A DNA stretch of 64,000 nt from the NCBI RefSeq assembly GCF_014058705.1, contig NZ_CP059692.1, forward strand, positions 2,733,001 to 2,797,000. The letters run 5' to 3'. Of this stretch, positions 1-8,535 are shown piece after piece (the stretch's first letter is position 1; the number at the start of each line of letters is the position of its first letter). A program made the position numbers and the translations under genes. Source of the DNA: Aureimonas mangrovi. GTDB taxonomy: Bacteria > Pseudomonadota > Alphaproteobacteria > Rhizobiales > Rhizobiaceae. The notes under the pieces are model-generated. The model saw nothing but the letters and a program-made list of their open reading frames with translations, made no database searches and was not told the origin of the DNA.

Positions 1-402
1 ATCGATCTCGGCGGCAACCAGACGGCGATGACGCCGCGCTCGCTTCTCGCCTTCGGCGAGCTTTACCGGCGGCGCGGCGTGGCGGCAGACGGCACGCGGA
101 TCGTCTCGGAAGACTGGATCGACGAAAGCTGGACGCGGCGCACGCGCTCGCGCTTCCAGAACGCCGACTATGGCTATGGCTGGTTCATGGCGCGCTTTGG
201 CGGGGCGGATGGCTATTACGGCTGGGGCTATGGCGGGCAGATGATCTACGTCTTCCCGAGCCTCGACCTCACCGTTGCGATCACTTCGGACGAGACGATG
301 CCGTCCGGGCGCGGCGGCTACGTGCAGGATCTGCACCGCCTCGTAGCCGAGGCAATCGTGCCGCCCGCACGCGAGCGGGCCGCGGCAAGCGCCCGAGGCT
401 GA
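1..402 (+). CDS. Serine hydrolase (beta-lactamase/class C family), C-terminal part
   Basis: The frame is open from the first base of the window, so this is the 3' end of a gene that starts upstream. The visible 133 residues show the end of a class C beta-lactamase-like fold: a 'MTPRSLLAFGELY' helix, then a Tyr/Gly-rich segment (YGYGWFMARFGG, YYGWGYGGQMIYVFP) in the place where this family has its third active-site element before the final strands, then 'LDLTVAITSD'. These residues are typical of periplasmic or exported serine hydrolases. The Ser-x-x-Lys nucleophile and any signal peptide lie outside the window, so substrate and location cannot be judged. The stop codon directly abuts the stop of the convergent cell-wall hydrolase gene (TGATCA junction). 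Confidence 0.75.
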   Translation: MDLGGNQTAMTPRSLLAFGELYRRRGVAADGTRIVSEDWIDESWTRRTRSRFQNADYGYGWFMARFGGADGYYGWGYGGQMIYVFPSLDLTVAITSDETMPSGRGGYVQDLHRLVAEAIVPPARERAAASARG

Positions 403-1053
403 TCAGCGGGCTCCGTCCGAGCGGATCAAATCCTCGATAGACATCGGCGCGAGGCTGGAGGCTGCAACGGGGACGGCGACCGCACGCGGTGCCGACCTTG
501 CCGGGGCCGACGGTGCCGCCGATGCCGAAACACGCGAACGGGACGCCGGTGCGGCGACCGCCCCTCCCTGGCGCTGGCGGACCTGTTCCTGCGTCACCGA
601 AGCGTCCCTGCGCTTCTCGTAGAAGGCGTTGCCGCCCGCGATCGCGACGTAGTGCATGTTGTTGTACGGAAACGAGTAGCCGGCGGTGTGGAAGAACATC
701 GAGCGCCGGCCGACATCGCCGTGACGCGCGCCGCGCATCACCTTCTGCGCTGTCTCCATCGCAAGATCGCGGCCCTTGGCCATGTCGCGCGTCAGGACGC
801 CCGGCGCGAACTGGTTCTTCTGGCCGACGACGCCACAGATGGTGTCGGGGAAGTCCGGCGAGTTGACGCGGTTCATCACCACGGTCCCGACCGCGATCAT
901 CCCCTCCTCGCTCGAACGGTTGCTCTCGAAATACATCGCGCGCGCCATGCACTCCTGCTGGCTCATGCCCCGGCCCGTGGGCTTGCTGGCGCAGGCAGAG
1001 AGGATGGCGAGGCAGGAAAGAGCCAGGACGTTCCGCGCGAGACGCATGGACAT
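403..1053 (-). CDS. Cell wall hydrolase (SleB-type) lipoprotein
   Basis: A 216-residue protein with a lipoprotein signal: basic start, hydrophobic core and a lipobox around LSAC at residues 18-21. The mature part carries the Hydrolase_2/SleB-like signature: 'CMARAMYFESNRSSEEGM' with the conserved Glu, then 'VGTVVMNRV', 'CGVVGQKNQF' and a later 'FFHTAGYSFPYNNMHYVAIAGGNAFYEK'. This family cleaves peptidoglycan glycan strands. About 60 Ala/Ser/Pro/Arg-rich residues follow the domain and look like a flexible tail of unknown role. The gene is convergent with, and touches, the partial serine hydrolase gene. Family assignment is confident; the physiological role in cell-wall turnover is inferred. 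Confidence 0.85.
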   Translation of the reverse strand: MSMRLARNVLALSCLAILSACASKPTGRGMSQQECMARAMYFESNRSSEEGMIAVGTVVMNRVNSPDFPDTICGVVGQKNQFAPGVLTRDMAKGRDLAMETAQKVMRGARHGDVGRRSMFFHTAGYSFPYNNMHYVAIAGGNAFYEKRRDASVTQEQVRQRQGGAVAAPASRSRVSASAAPSAPARSAPRAVAVPVAASSLAPMSIEDLIRSDGAR

Positions 1054-1225
1054 GGATCGGGCCGCCGATGGTTGGACAGGCCCCGATTATCGTTCCATCA
1101 ATCCTAACAGAGCGTTGCCGAGCGGCGTCACGACGCGCGCTCCGCAACCCACCGAGCTCGGCGTCCCCCGCTCATAAAGTCCAAATAACGCATCGTACCG
1201 GAATGAAACCTCCGCCCGTCTCGCC

Positions 1226-1975
1226 TCAGGCGGCCGAGAGCTTGGCCATAACCGCGTCGTCCACCTCGAAGTTCGCGTAGACGTTCTGGACGTCGTCGTC
1301 GTCATCGAGATTGGCGATGAGGCGCAGAACCGACTGCGCCTTCTCCTCGTCGACCGGGGTGCCGGTCTGCGGGCGCCAGATGGCCTTCACGCTCTCGGCC
1401 TCGCCGAGGCTCTTCTCGAGCGCGGCCGAAACCTCGCCGAGATCCTCGAAGGCGGTGATGATGCGGTGCCCGTCCGCGTCAGACTGCACGTCGTCGGCAC
1501 CGGCCTCGATCGCGGCCTCCATCACCTTGTCCGCATCGCCGACGGTCACGGGAAAGACGATCTCGCCGACGCGGTCGAACATGAAGGCGACGGAGCCCGT
1601 CTCGCCGAGCGCGCCCCCGGACTTGGTGAAGTAGGAGCGCACGTTGGAGGCGGTGCGGTTGCGGTTGTCCGTCAGCGCCTCGACGATGACGGCGACGCCG
1701 CCGGGCCCGTAGCCCTCGTAGCGGACCTCGTCGTAGTTCTCGGTGTCGCCGCCGGCCGCCTTCTTGATGGCGCGGTCGATGTTGTCCTTGGGCATGGACT
1801 GCGCCTTGGCGTTGTTCACCGCCAGGCGCAGGCGCGGGTTCATGTCCGGGTCGGGCAGGCCGGCCTTGGCGGCCACGGTGATTTCGCGCGCGAGCTTCGA
1901 GAACATCTTGGAGCGCACCGCGTCCTGCCGGCCCTTGCGGTGCATGATGTTCTTGAATTGGGAATGACCGGCCAT
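1226..1975 (-). CDS. yebC: YebC/PmpR family regulatory protein
   Basis: A 249-residue protein with the full YebC layout: N-terminal '[23 protein letters not shown]', then 'FSKLAREI', '[28 protein letters not shown]', '[23 protein letters not shown]', and the C-terminal domain ending near 'VYANFEVDD'. The family was described as DNA-binding regulators (PmpR); more recent work on relatives ties it to translation of proline-rich stretches. The ATG is preceded by AAGG about 6 nt upstream. In many Alphaproteobacteria ruvC lies downstream of yebC; here the downstream neighbour is the cell-wall hydrolase instead. Confidence 0.95.
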   Translation of the reverse strand: MAGHSQFKNIMHRKGRQDAVRSKMFSKLAREITVAAKAGLPDPDMNPRLRLAVNNAKAQSMPKDNIDRAIKKAAGGDTENYDEVRYEGYGPGGVAVIVEALTDNRNRTASNVRSYFTKSGGALGETGSVAFMFDRVGEIVFPVTVGDADKVMEAAIEAGADDVQSDADGHRIITAFEDLGEVSAALEKSLGEAESVKAIWRPQTGTPVDEEKAQSVLRLIANLDDDDDVQNVYANFEVDDAVMAKLSAA

Positions 1976-2134
1976 CGGGCACCTTGCTTGGAAGAAACGG
2001 AATTTGCTGCCGCTGATATAAAAAACGCCGGCGCCCGCGTCCAGAACGGGCAGCGGAGCGGATGACGAGATTATGATGCGACGTGCCCGAGGCCCAGTCT
2101 AATCTCGAAGGCGCCACCAGCGGAGCTGTCGGAC

Positions 2135-2948
2135 ATGCGTCTTCGAGCCTGCCTCCTCGCCGCCGCCCTGCCCTGCGTGACGCCGGCTGCCGCGCAGATG
2201 GTGCCGAGCACGTGCTACGCGCTCGCGGAGAGGATGCCGGGCACGACGTTCGTTTCGCAAACGGGCCATTCCGGGCAACCCGTTTCGCGTCGCGCAGCTC
2301 GCCAGCGACGAGGTGCGCATCACCTACGCCCACCACTCGACCTACCTGATCGAAAGCGCCGAAGGCGTCGTCGTCGCAACCGACTATTCGGGCTATGCCG
2401 GGCCGGGCGTCGTCCCCGACGTCGCGACCATGAACAAGGCGCATTCCACCCACTTCACGCTCTATCCCGATCCTGCGATCGGCACCGTCCTGCGCGGCTG
2501 GGGGGAGAACGGCGAGCCGGCGCGCCACGCGGAGACGGTCCGCGACGTCTACATCCGCAACGTGACGACCGACATCAACCGCTACGGCGTCTTCGAGGCG
2601 GACGGCAACTCGATCTTCATCTTCGAGGTCGCGGGGCTGTGCATCGGCCATCTCGGGCACCTGCACCACGAGCTCGACGCCTCCGACTACGCCGCCATCG
2701 GGCGGCTCGACATCGTGATGGTGCCGGTGGACGGCGGCTACACGATGAGCCAGGCGGGCGTCGGCGAGATCGCCGCGCGCCTGCGCTCCTCGATCGTCCT
2801 GCCGATGCATCGTTTCCGCACGCCGATCGAGCAGTTCCTGGCGCGCATCCCGGACTTCGCGGTCGAGCGGCGAGCCGAGCCACGTTTCACCGTCTCGATG
2901 CGCGGACTGCCGGATCGTCCGACGGTGATCCTGCTCGACGGCGTGTGA
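2135..2948 (+). pseudogene. MBL-fold metallo-hydrolase with apparent frameshift
   Basis: The signal peptide and the enzyme body sit in two different frames. From ATG 2135 (GGAG about 9 nt upstream) one frame encodes a signal peptide ending PAAAQ and then 'STCYALAERMPG'. Near the GGG at 2273-2275 this frame becomes arginine-rich junk. The next frame continues from there as 'NPFRVAQLASDEVRITYAHHSTYLIES' and runs to the stop at 2946-2948. Removing one G at 2273-2275 joins both parts. The body has MBL-superfamily features: 'HHSTYLIE', 'ATDYSG', 'LCIGHLGHLHHEL' and 'VLPMHRF'. The only in-frame start of the body alone is GTG 2313, which would give a protein without signal peptide that begins inside a strand. 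Either a real disruption or a one-base sequence error is possible. Substrate unknown. Confidence 0.7.
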
Positions 2949-2971
2949 GCGACCGCCGCGCGGAGGAGGCT

Positions 2972-4603
2972 TCAGCCGACGATTTCGCGCACGGCCTCGA
3001 AGACAAGGTCGGGATTGTGCGTCGCCGCGTGGCGAAGGTCCCACTCGGTGCGCGGCAGGTAGACCGGCTTCTCGTCGCGATCGAGCGCGATCTCGAGCTT
3101 GTTGTCGCGGATGAAATTGGCGACCGCCGCCGGATTGTCGGACCGTATCCAGCGCGCGACCGCGTGAGGCGCCGGCTCGAACGAAACCTCGACCTTGTAT
3201 TCGGCAGCCACGCGCGAGGCGAGGACGTCGAGCTGCAGGGGGCCGACGACGCCGACGATCCAGTTGGAGCCGAGCATCGGCCGGAACACCTGCGTCAGGC
3301 CCTCCTCGGCCAGATCCTCCAGCGCACGGCGCAGCTGCTTGACCTTCATGGAATCCTCCAGCCGCACGCGGCGCAGGATTTCCGGCGCGAAGGACGGCAG
3401 GCCGGTGAAGCGGAAGCGCTCGCCCTCGGTCAGCGTATCGCCGACGCGCAACGTCCCGTGATTGGGGATGCCGATCACGTCTCCGGCGAAGGCCTCCTCG
3501 GTGCGCGCTCTTTCCTGCGCGAAGAAGTAGATCGGATTGGCGACCGCGATCGGCTTTCCCGAGCGCACGTGATCGAGCTTCATGCCGCGCTCGAAATGCC
3601 CCGAACAGAACCGAACGAATGCCACCCGGTCGCGGTGCTTGGGGTCCATGTTGGCCTGCACTTTGAAGACGAAAGCCGAGACCTTCTCATGGGCGGGGTC
3701 GACGGGCCCGGCGTCGCTCGGCTGCGGGCGCGGCGGCGGGGCGTGACTGGCGACGAGGGACAGGAGCTCGTCCACGCCGAAGGAGCGCAGCGCGCTGCCG
3801 AAGATCACGGGCGTCAAATGCCCGCCGCGGTAGCTTTCCGGATCGAACTCCGAATAGCCCTCGGCCGCCAGCGCCACCCGGTCGCGGAACTCGGACAGGA
3901 TCTCGCCCGGAACGTCTCGCTCCAGCGACGCGTCGTCCGGCCCGGTGAGGGTGCGGGCGGTGTCGCAGACGCCGTTGCGCCCCTGCGCGCTGACGAGATG
4001 CCGGTTGGTCTGGATGTCGAAGAGCCCGTTGAAGGTCGAGCCCTGTCCGAGCGGCCAGACCACGGGCGCGACGGCCAGCGCCAGCTTCTCCTCGATCTCG
4101 TCCAGAACCTCGAGAGGATCGCGGCCCTCCCGGTCCACCTTGTTGACGAAGGTGATGATGGGGATGTTGCGGAGCCGGCAGATCTCGAACAGCTTCAAGG
4201 TCTGGGCCTCGATGCCCTTCGCCGCGTCGATGACCATGATCGCGGAATCGACCGCGGTCAGCGTGCGATAGGTGTCTTCCGAGAAGTCACTGTGGCCCGG
4301 CGTGTCGAGAAGATTGAACGTCACGCCGTCCCGCTCGAAGGTCATCACCGACGAGGTGACGGAGATGCCGCGGTTCTGCTCGATCTCCATCCAGTCGGAC
4401 TTGGCCCGCCGCGTCTCGCCCTTGGCCCGAACCGCGCCAGCCATGGAAATCGCGCCGCCCGCCAGAAGCAGCTTCTCGGTCAGCGTCGTCTTGCCGGCGT
4501 CGGGGTGCGAGATGATGGCGAAGGTGCGCCGCGACAGATGCCGGTTCGCCGAGGATTTCTTCCCGGCCCCGATCGCGGCGGCCTGCGGTGGGTGGTCAGT
4601 CAC
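2972..4603 (-). CDS. prfC: Peptide chain release factor 3
   Basis: RF3, a translational GTPase that recycles RF1/RF2 from the ribosome after peptide release. G-domain motifs are all visible: 'SHPDAGKTT' (G1), 'NRGISVTSSV' (G2), 'DTPGHSDF' (G3) and 'NKVDREG' (G4), followed by the EF-Tu-like domain 2 and the RF3 C-terminal domain ('VEVSFEPAPHAVARWI'). I chose GTG at 4603 because AAGGA lies 7 nt upstream; it gives 543 residues, close to the usual 525-545. An upstream ATG would add 23 arginine-rich residues unlike the family. The gene is convergent with the frameshifted metallo-hydrolase. Confidence 0.95.
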   Translation of the reverse strand: MTDHPPQAAAIGAGKKSSANRHLSRRTFAIISHPDAGKTTLTEKLLLAGGAISMAGAVRAKGETRRAKSDWMEIEQNRGISVTSSVMTFERDGVTFNLLDTPGHSDFSEDTYRTLTAVDSAIMVIDAAKGIEAQTLKLFEICRLRNIPIITFVNKVDREGRDPLEVLDEIEEKLALAVAPVVWPLGQGSTFNGLFDIQTNRHLVSAQGRNGVCDTARTLTGPDDASLERDVPGEILSEFRDRVALAAEGYSEFDPESYRGGHLTPVIFGSALRSFGVDELLSLVASHAPPPRPQPSDAGPVDPAHEKVSAFVFKVQANMDPKHRDRVAFVRFCSGHFERGMKLDHVRSGKPIAVANPIYFFAQERARTEEAFAGDVIGIPNHGTLRVGDTLTEGERFRFTGLPSFAPEILRRVRLEDSMKVKQLRRALEDLAEEGLTQVFRPMLGSNWIVGVVGPLQLDVLASRVAAEYKVEVSFEPAPHAVARWIRSDNPAAVANFIRDNKLEIALDRDEKPVYLPRTEWDLRHAATHNPDLVFEAVREIVG

Positions 4604-4761
4604 GCGAACGTCCTTCGATAAGCAGCGAGCCCGGCGGGGCGGCATGACGATGCCTTCGGACCGAAGCGACATGGCAGGCGGTTTTCAGGCAGGACGGCTT
4701 CCTGCCTGCGCCCAATGCGGAATGCAAGGACGGACCTCGTGCAAGGCCCAGTGACCGTCCC

Positions 4762-5583
4762 TCACCACCCGACCGGCACGGCCTCATGAAGCCGGGCGCC
4801 GAGGCGCACGGGCGAGATCGTCTCCGCAAGACCCGTGCGGTCGGAAATCTCCACTGCGAGGCCGCAGATCGTCGCCGGGCCGCTGGCCGCCTCGAAGCGG
4901 CCGCGCGGCACCTTGGTGAGAAACCGGTTCAACGGTTCCTCCTTCTCCATGCCGAGCGAGGAATCGTAGTCGCCGCACATGCCCGCATCCGACTGGTAAG
5001 CCGTGCCGCCATTCAGGATCTGGTGATCGGCCGTCGGCACGTGCGTGTGCGTGCCGACGACGAGCGAGACGCGCCCATCGAGATAGTGGCCCATCGCCTG
5101 TTTCTCGCTCGTCGCCTCGGCGTGGAAGTCGAGGACGATCGCATCCGCCTGCTCGCCCAGCGGACAGGCCTCGACGATCTCGGCGACGCATCGGAACGGA
5201 TCGTCGAGGTCGGGGTGCATGAAGGCCCGGCCCATGACATTCATGACCATCACGCGCGCGCCATTGCGGGCCGTGAAGAGGCCGGAGCCGCGCCCCGGCG
5301 TGCCGGCGGGATAGTTCGCGGGGCGCAGGAAGGCGTCGTGGCGCGGCGCAAAGGTCAGCGCCTCGCGCTGGTCCCAGACGTGGTTGCCGGTGGTGACGAC
5401 ATCGGCGCCCGCGTCGATCGTCGCCTCGAAGATGTCCTCGGTGATGCCGAAGCCGCCGGCCGCGTTCTCGCCGTTGACGATGACGAAATCGAGCTTCCAG
5501 TCCGCGACGAGCCCCGGCAGGCGCTCGGCGACGGCCGTGCGGCCCGAACGCCCGACCATGTCTCCCAAAAAGAGGAGCCTCAT
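4762..5583 (-). CDS. YmdB-family metallophosphoesterase (TIGR00282)
   Basis: A 273-residue calcineurin-like phosphoesterase of the YmdB/TIGR00282 family, whose Bacillus member hydrolyses cyclic nucleotides such as 2',3'-cAMP. Metal-binding motifs are in order: 'FLGDMVGRSGR' at the N-terminus, 'VNGENAAGGFG', 'TGNHVWDQRE', 'DFHAEATSEK' and 'GTHTHVPTADHQI'. The ATG overlaps the stop of the upstream glutathione S-transferase gene (ATGA), so the two are probably translationally coupled. Several longer in-frame extensions exist but lie inside the GST gene and have no family resemblance. Confidence 0.92.
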   Translation of the reverse strand: MRLLFLGDMVGRSGRTAVAERLPGLVADWKLDFVIVNGENAAGGFGITEDIFEATIDAGADVVTTGNHVWDQREALTFAPRHDAFLRPANYPAGTPGRGSGLFTARNGARVMVMNVMGRAFMHPDLDDPFRCVAEIVEACPLGEQADAIVLDFHAEATSEKQAMGHYLDGRVSLVVGTHTHVPTADHQILNGGTAYQSDAGMCGDYDSSLGMEKEEPLNRFLTKVPRGRFEAASGPATICGLAVEISDRTGLAETISPVRLGARLHEAVPVGW

Positions 5584-6203
5584 GCCTTGAGGGCCTCGCG
5601 CGCCGTCTTCAGGCGGTCGAGCGCGCGGCGCACCGGCTCGCGCGCATCGATCGCGTCCACCCAGCGGGCGAGCGAGGGAAAGGTGTCTCGCGCCTTCAGG
5701 CCGTTCAGTCCGCTGCGTGCCCACGAGACGTTGATCATGTCGGCGATGGAGTAATCGCCCGCCAGGAATTCGTTCGCCGACAGCCGCTCGTCGAGGACGC
5801 CGAGAAGGCGACGCGATTCCGTCGCGTAGCGCTCGATCGCATAGGGGATTTTCTCGGGCGCTGCGCTGTTGAAGTGATGCCACTGGCCGATCATCGGCCC
5901 GGTGCCGCCGATCTGGAAGAAGGTCCAGGACAGGACTTCGGCGCGCGCCGCCGCGTCCGCGGGCAGGAAGCGTCCGGTCTTCGCGGCGAGATGGACGAGA
6001 ATCGCTCCCGATTCGAAAACGCGCACCCCGTCATCGACGAGAGCGGGGATGCGTCCGTTCGGGTTGATCGCAAGAAAGTCCGATTTTTTCTGTTCTCCGG
6101 TGGAGATGTCGACGAGATGCAGATCGTAGTCGACCCCGCACTCCTCGAGCATGATGACCGGCTTTTCGCCGTTCGGCGTGGTCCAGGTGTAGAGATCGAT
6201 CAT
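5580..6203 (-). CDS. Glutathione S-transferase family protein
   Basis: A 207-residue cytosolic GST. The N-terminal thioredoxin-like domain starts 'MIDLYTWTTPNGEKPVIMLEE', carries the cis-Pro region 'NPNGRIPALVDDG' and the 'FESGAILVHLA' glutathione-contact helix. The C-terminal helical domain contains 'NEFLAGDYSIADM' with the N-capping motif. The sequence resembles the YghU/YfcG-like, Nu-type GSTs that act in disulfide or peroxide chemistry. It forms a two-gene unit with the YmdB-like gene through a 4-nt overlap. The start is fixed by family alignment; no strong ribosome-binding site is visible. Confidence 0.9.
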   Translation of the reverse strand: MIDLYTWTTPNGEKPVIMLEECGVDYDLHLVDISTGEQKKSDFLAINPNGRIPALVDDGVRVFESGAILVHLAAKTGRFLPADAAARAEVLSWTFFQIGGTGPMIGQWHHFNSAAPEKIPYAIERYATESRRLLGVLDERLSANEFLAGDYSIADMINVSWARSGLNGLKARDTFPSLARWVDAIDAREPVRRALDRLKTAREALKA

Positions 6204-6287
6204 CGTTCGGGTCTCGCTGATTCGTCGTGCGCGCAAATTAGCGCCTCGACGCGCCAGTGCGAGGCCAACCCCACCGACGGACCCGCC

Positions 6288-6833
6288 TTGCAGCCATTTC
6301 GCAGACTTCTTCTCCTCGCCGCCCTCTGCTTGGTGCTCGCCGGTTGCGTCTCGAGCGGCGATCCGTCCGCCGTCCAGCCGATCGCCGTGAGCGGATCGGA
6401 AGCACTGGCCCCGCTCAACGCCTATCGCGAGCGCAACGGCCTCTCGCCCGTCACGATCGACGAGCGCCTGACGCGCGCCGCCGAGCGCCAATCGCGCGAG
6501 ATGGCCGCGCGCGACACGATGGGGCACAGCGTCGCCGGCCGCCTGCCAGCGCGCGTCGAGGCCGTCGGCTACGACTGGGCGGCGATGGCGGAAAATCTCG
6601 GGCGCGGCTACCCGTCGTACGCTTCGGCGATGGAGGGCTGGATCGGCTCGCCGAGCCACCGCGTGAACCTTTTGAACGAGCGCGTCACACATGTCGGCGT
6701 CGCGGCGGCGCGTGATACCCGCAGCGGCCGCCTGTACTGGACGCAGATTTTCGCGGCCGAGCGTCCCCCTCGCGGGGAGGGCGGCGGAGACATCGCGTTC
6801 AGGGGCGCACCGTTCCCGCTTCCGTCACGATGA
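6288..6833 (+). CDS. CAP/SCP-domain lipoprotein
   Basis: A protein of about 181 residues with a lipoprotein signal (hydrophobic LLLLAALCLVLAGC, lipobox LAGC) followed by a CAP domain: 'LNAYRERNGLSPVTIDERLTRAAERQS', 'DTMGHSVAGRL', 'AENLGRGYPS', 'GWIGSPSHRVNLLNERVTHVGVAAARD' and 'YWTQIFA'. Bacterial CAP proteins are extracytoplasmic and of mostly unknown function. No ATG lies in frame before the lipobox; the TTG at 6288 is the most sensible start because it leaves a short basic N-region. The 3' end overlaps the convergent fau gene by 35 bp, and the 5' end is divergent from the GST gene. Confidence 0.82.
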   Translation: MQPFRRLLLLAALCLVLAGCVSSGDPSAVQPIAVSGSEALAPLNAYRERNGLSPVTIDERLTRAAERQSREMAARDTMGHSVAGRLPARVEAVGYDWAAMAENLGRGYPSYASAMEGWIGSPSHRVNLLNERVTHVGVAAARDTRSGRLYWTQIFAAERPPRGEGGGDIAFRGAPFPLPSR

Positions 6834-7386
6834 GGTCGAGGGCGAGATCGAACGGCTCTGTCGGCACGCTCTCCACTTCCTGCGCTGCAAAGGCCAGGCC
6901 GATGGCGACGAGCGGTCCGCCGCCCGAGCGCAGCGCGGCGATCGCCCTGTCGTAGAACCCGCCGCCGTAACCGATGCGGTTGAGCCGGGCGTCGAAGGCG
7001 ACGAGCGGCACCAGCAGAATGTCGGGGCGCAGCCTCTCGACGCCGCTGCCAGGGGCCAGCGTGCCGAAGCCCTGCGGCTCGAGCGAGGTTCCGTCCTCCA
7101 GCGCGCGGAAATCGAGGTCGTTGCCGACGATCGCCGGTACGCAAAGATGCAGGCCACGCTCGGCGCCGCGCTCCATCGCGGGGCGCGGATCGACCTCGGA
7201 GCGGATCGGGAGATAGCCGCCCAGGACGGCGAAATCGCCGCGCGGCCATGCTGCGGCCAGGCGGTTTGCGATGGCGTGGGATGCCTCGATGCGGACGGAA
7301 AGACCGAGTGCGTCCCGCCTGGAAAGCGCTTCGCGGCGCAGACGCGCCTTCGCTTCGGACCGGACTTCTTCAGGGGTATCGTCCAC
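6799..7386 (-). CDS. fau: 5-formyltetrahydrofolate cyclo-ligase
   Basis: A 195-residue enzyme that converts 5-formyl-THF to 5,10-methenyl-THF with ATP. Family landmarks: 'ARLRREALSRRDAL' at the N-terminus, 'LGGYLPIRSEVDPRP', 'LVPLVAFDARLNRIGYGGGFYDRAI' (the ATP/folate-binding signature) and a C-terminal 'FDLALDLIVTEAGTVRP'. The start is a GTG (7384-7386). The gene lies just downstream of the 6S RNA gene, the classic proteobacterial arrangement zapA-ssrS-fau/ygfA, and may be cotranscribed with 6S RNA. Confidence 0.93.
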   Translation of the reverse strand: MDDTPEEVRSEAKARLRREALSRRDALGLSVRIEASHAIANRLAAAWPRGDFAVLGGYLPIRSEVDPRPAMERGAERGLHLCVPAIVGNDLDFRALEDGTSLEPQGFGTLAPGSGVERLRPDILLVPLVAFDARLNRIGYGGGFYDRAIAALRSGGGPLVAIGLAFAAQEVESVPTEPFDLALDLIVTEAGTVRP

Positions 7387-7429
7387 GGCGATCCCGTTGC
7401 GCGCGGCTCTTGTCCGCGATGGCGAGGCA

Positions 7430-7590
7430 GTGGCGGGCCACCTCGGCCGATGAGATAGTCGATCCCGGGAACCTACTAAGTAGGTGGGCGCCGTATGTCC
7501 CGATCCACGGACCGGGCCAGGAACAGCTCCCTAAGGGATGCGTAAGGCCCCGGGGAATATGTCATCCCTGTCGCACCGCGCAGCCCGCCG
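7430..7590 (-). ncRNA. ssrS: 6S RNA
   Basis: The 268-bp gap between zapA and fau is where 6S RNA lies in many proteobacteria. The minus-strand transcript can fold into the long, interrupted 6S-type hairpin: a closing stem GGCGGGC (7589-7583) with GCCCGCC (7438-7432), inner GC stems around CCCCGGGG near 7553-7545 and CCCGGGA near 7470, and the segments 'GGGAGCTGTTCCTGGCCCGG' and 'CCCACCTACTTAGTAGGT', which look like alphaproteobacterial 6S RNAs as I recall them. The length of about 160 nt fits. 6S RNA binds sigma70-RNA polymerase and represses transcription in stationary phase. The ends are inferred from the closing stem and the promoter, not measured. Confidence 0.82.
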
Positions 7591-7596
7591 ACACCC

Positions 7597-7602
7597 AATA
7601 TA
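7597..7602 (-). promoter_or_regulatory. -10 box of the 6S RNA promoter
   Basis: On the minus strand TATATT lies about 7 nt before the inferred 5' end of 6S RNA at about 7590. No convincing -35 hexamer is seen at the usual distance. Confidence 0.5.
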
Positions 7603-7654
7603 GATCGCCACGGGGCGCGCCGCCATAGGCTGCGAACAGCAATGGGCGGATTGA

Positions 7655-8020
7655 TCAGTTCCCGCGCCGCTCGAGCTTGGCCGTGATGCGTTCGAGCTGT
7701 TCGGCAACGCCGATCATCGTCTCGGCCAGCACCTCGCGACCCGAGGCGGCCGAGCGCGAAGCGCTCTGCTGGCTACCGTTCGCTTCCGAGAGCTCGGCCT
7801 CCAGCTCCTCGATGCGCCCTCGCGCCTCCGACAGTTCGTCCGAGGCCATGATGGCGGCCATCACGGTCAGGCGCTGGTCGCCTATTTCGCCGAAGCCCTT
7901 GCGCAGTTCGTTGATGCGCGCATCGACATCGGCCGCGAGGCCGACGAGATGATCCTCCTCGCCCTCGCCGCAGGCCATGCGGTAGGTCTTACCGTCGATG
8001 GTGACGACGATCTGCGGCAT
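7655..8020 (-). CDS. zapA: Cell division protein ZapA
   Basis: A 121-residue ZapA, which bundles FtsZ protofilaments at the division site. The N-terminal globular part 'IVVTIDGKTYRMACGEGEEDHLVGLAADVDARI' contains the conserved GEE/HL motif, followed by 'GDQRLTVMAAIMASDEL' and a C-terminal coiled coil of about 45 residues (ARGRIEELEAELSEAN ... EQLERITAKLERR). It lies 20 bp or more downstream of the DUF4164 gene on the same strand and directly upstream of 6S RNA, so the three probably share a transcription unit. Confidence 0.93.
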   Translation of the reverse strand: MPQIVVTIDGKTYRMACGEGEEDHLVGLAADVDARINELRKGFGEIGDQRLTVMAAIMASDELSEARGRIEELEAELSEANGSQQSASRSAASGREVLAETMIGVAEQLERITAKLERRGN

Positions 8021-8040
8021 GCGGGTTCCCTCGCCTTCTC

Positions 8041-8343
8041 TCAGCCGCCGGTCATGACGCCGCGGATCTGCTCCATCGCCGTCACGAGCCTGCGGGATAC
8101 CTCGCGATTGGCCTCTTCCAGTCGCATCCCGCGCGCGAGCGCGGCGTCAAGTTCGCCGGCCAGCCGCCCGCGATCGGCCGTCATGCGCTGGACCTCCTCC
8201 TCCACGCTGACGACGACGCTCTCGCGGTCCAGACGCTTGTCAACGGCCGCCTCCAGCCGCTCCAGCGCCTTCTGGAGCCGTTTCGTCGCCTCGTCCAGGG
8301 AGGTCTCGTTGCCCAACGCGTTCTCCTCGAAAGCCTCGCTCAT
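8041..8343 (-). CDS. DUF4164 family coiled-coil protein
   Basis: A protein of about 100 residues that is coiled coil along most of its length ('ATKRLQKALERLEAAVDKRL', 'EEEVQRMTADRGRLAGELDAALARG', 'EEANREVSRRLVTAMEQIRGVM'). This matches the DUF4164 family found next to zapA in Rhizobiales; a ZapB-like role in division is a reasonable guess but unproven. The start used is 'MSEAFEENALG'; an ATG 14 codons upstream (8385) is a possible alternative, and neither has a well-spaced Shine-Dalgarno. In related genomes tkt usually follows on the other strand before gap; here gap comes directly. Confidence 0.75.
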   Translation of the reverse strand: MSEAFEENALGNETSLDEATKRLQKALERLEAAVDKRLDRESVVVSVEEEVQRMTADRGRLAGELDAALARGMRLEEANREVSRRLVTAMEQIRGVMTGG

Positions 8344-8535
8344 CACCTTGAGGTCTATCGCGTCGAGGCCCGCGCGGGAAGGCATCAGCCTCACTGAGGC
8401 ATCGTATCGTTTGAAATCGGGGCGAAGCGCGTCACACGCATGCAAGACGCTTTACCCGCCGGACAAACGCGGTAGAACCCCAGCCGAAACGGTGCCGCGC
8501 GGCGGCTCCGTCACCGACCCAGCAGGAGGTATGAC

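Noticed and set aside
2276-4621. Very long plus-strand frame continuing from 2135 across prfC
   Set aside because: Beyond about 2275 the translation is arginine-rich and without domains; it is the antisense shadow of prfC caused by high GC.
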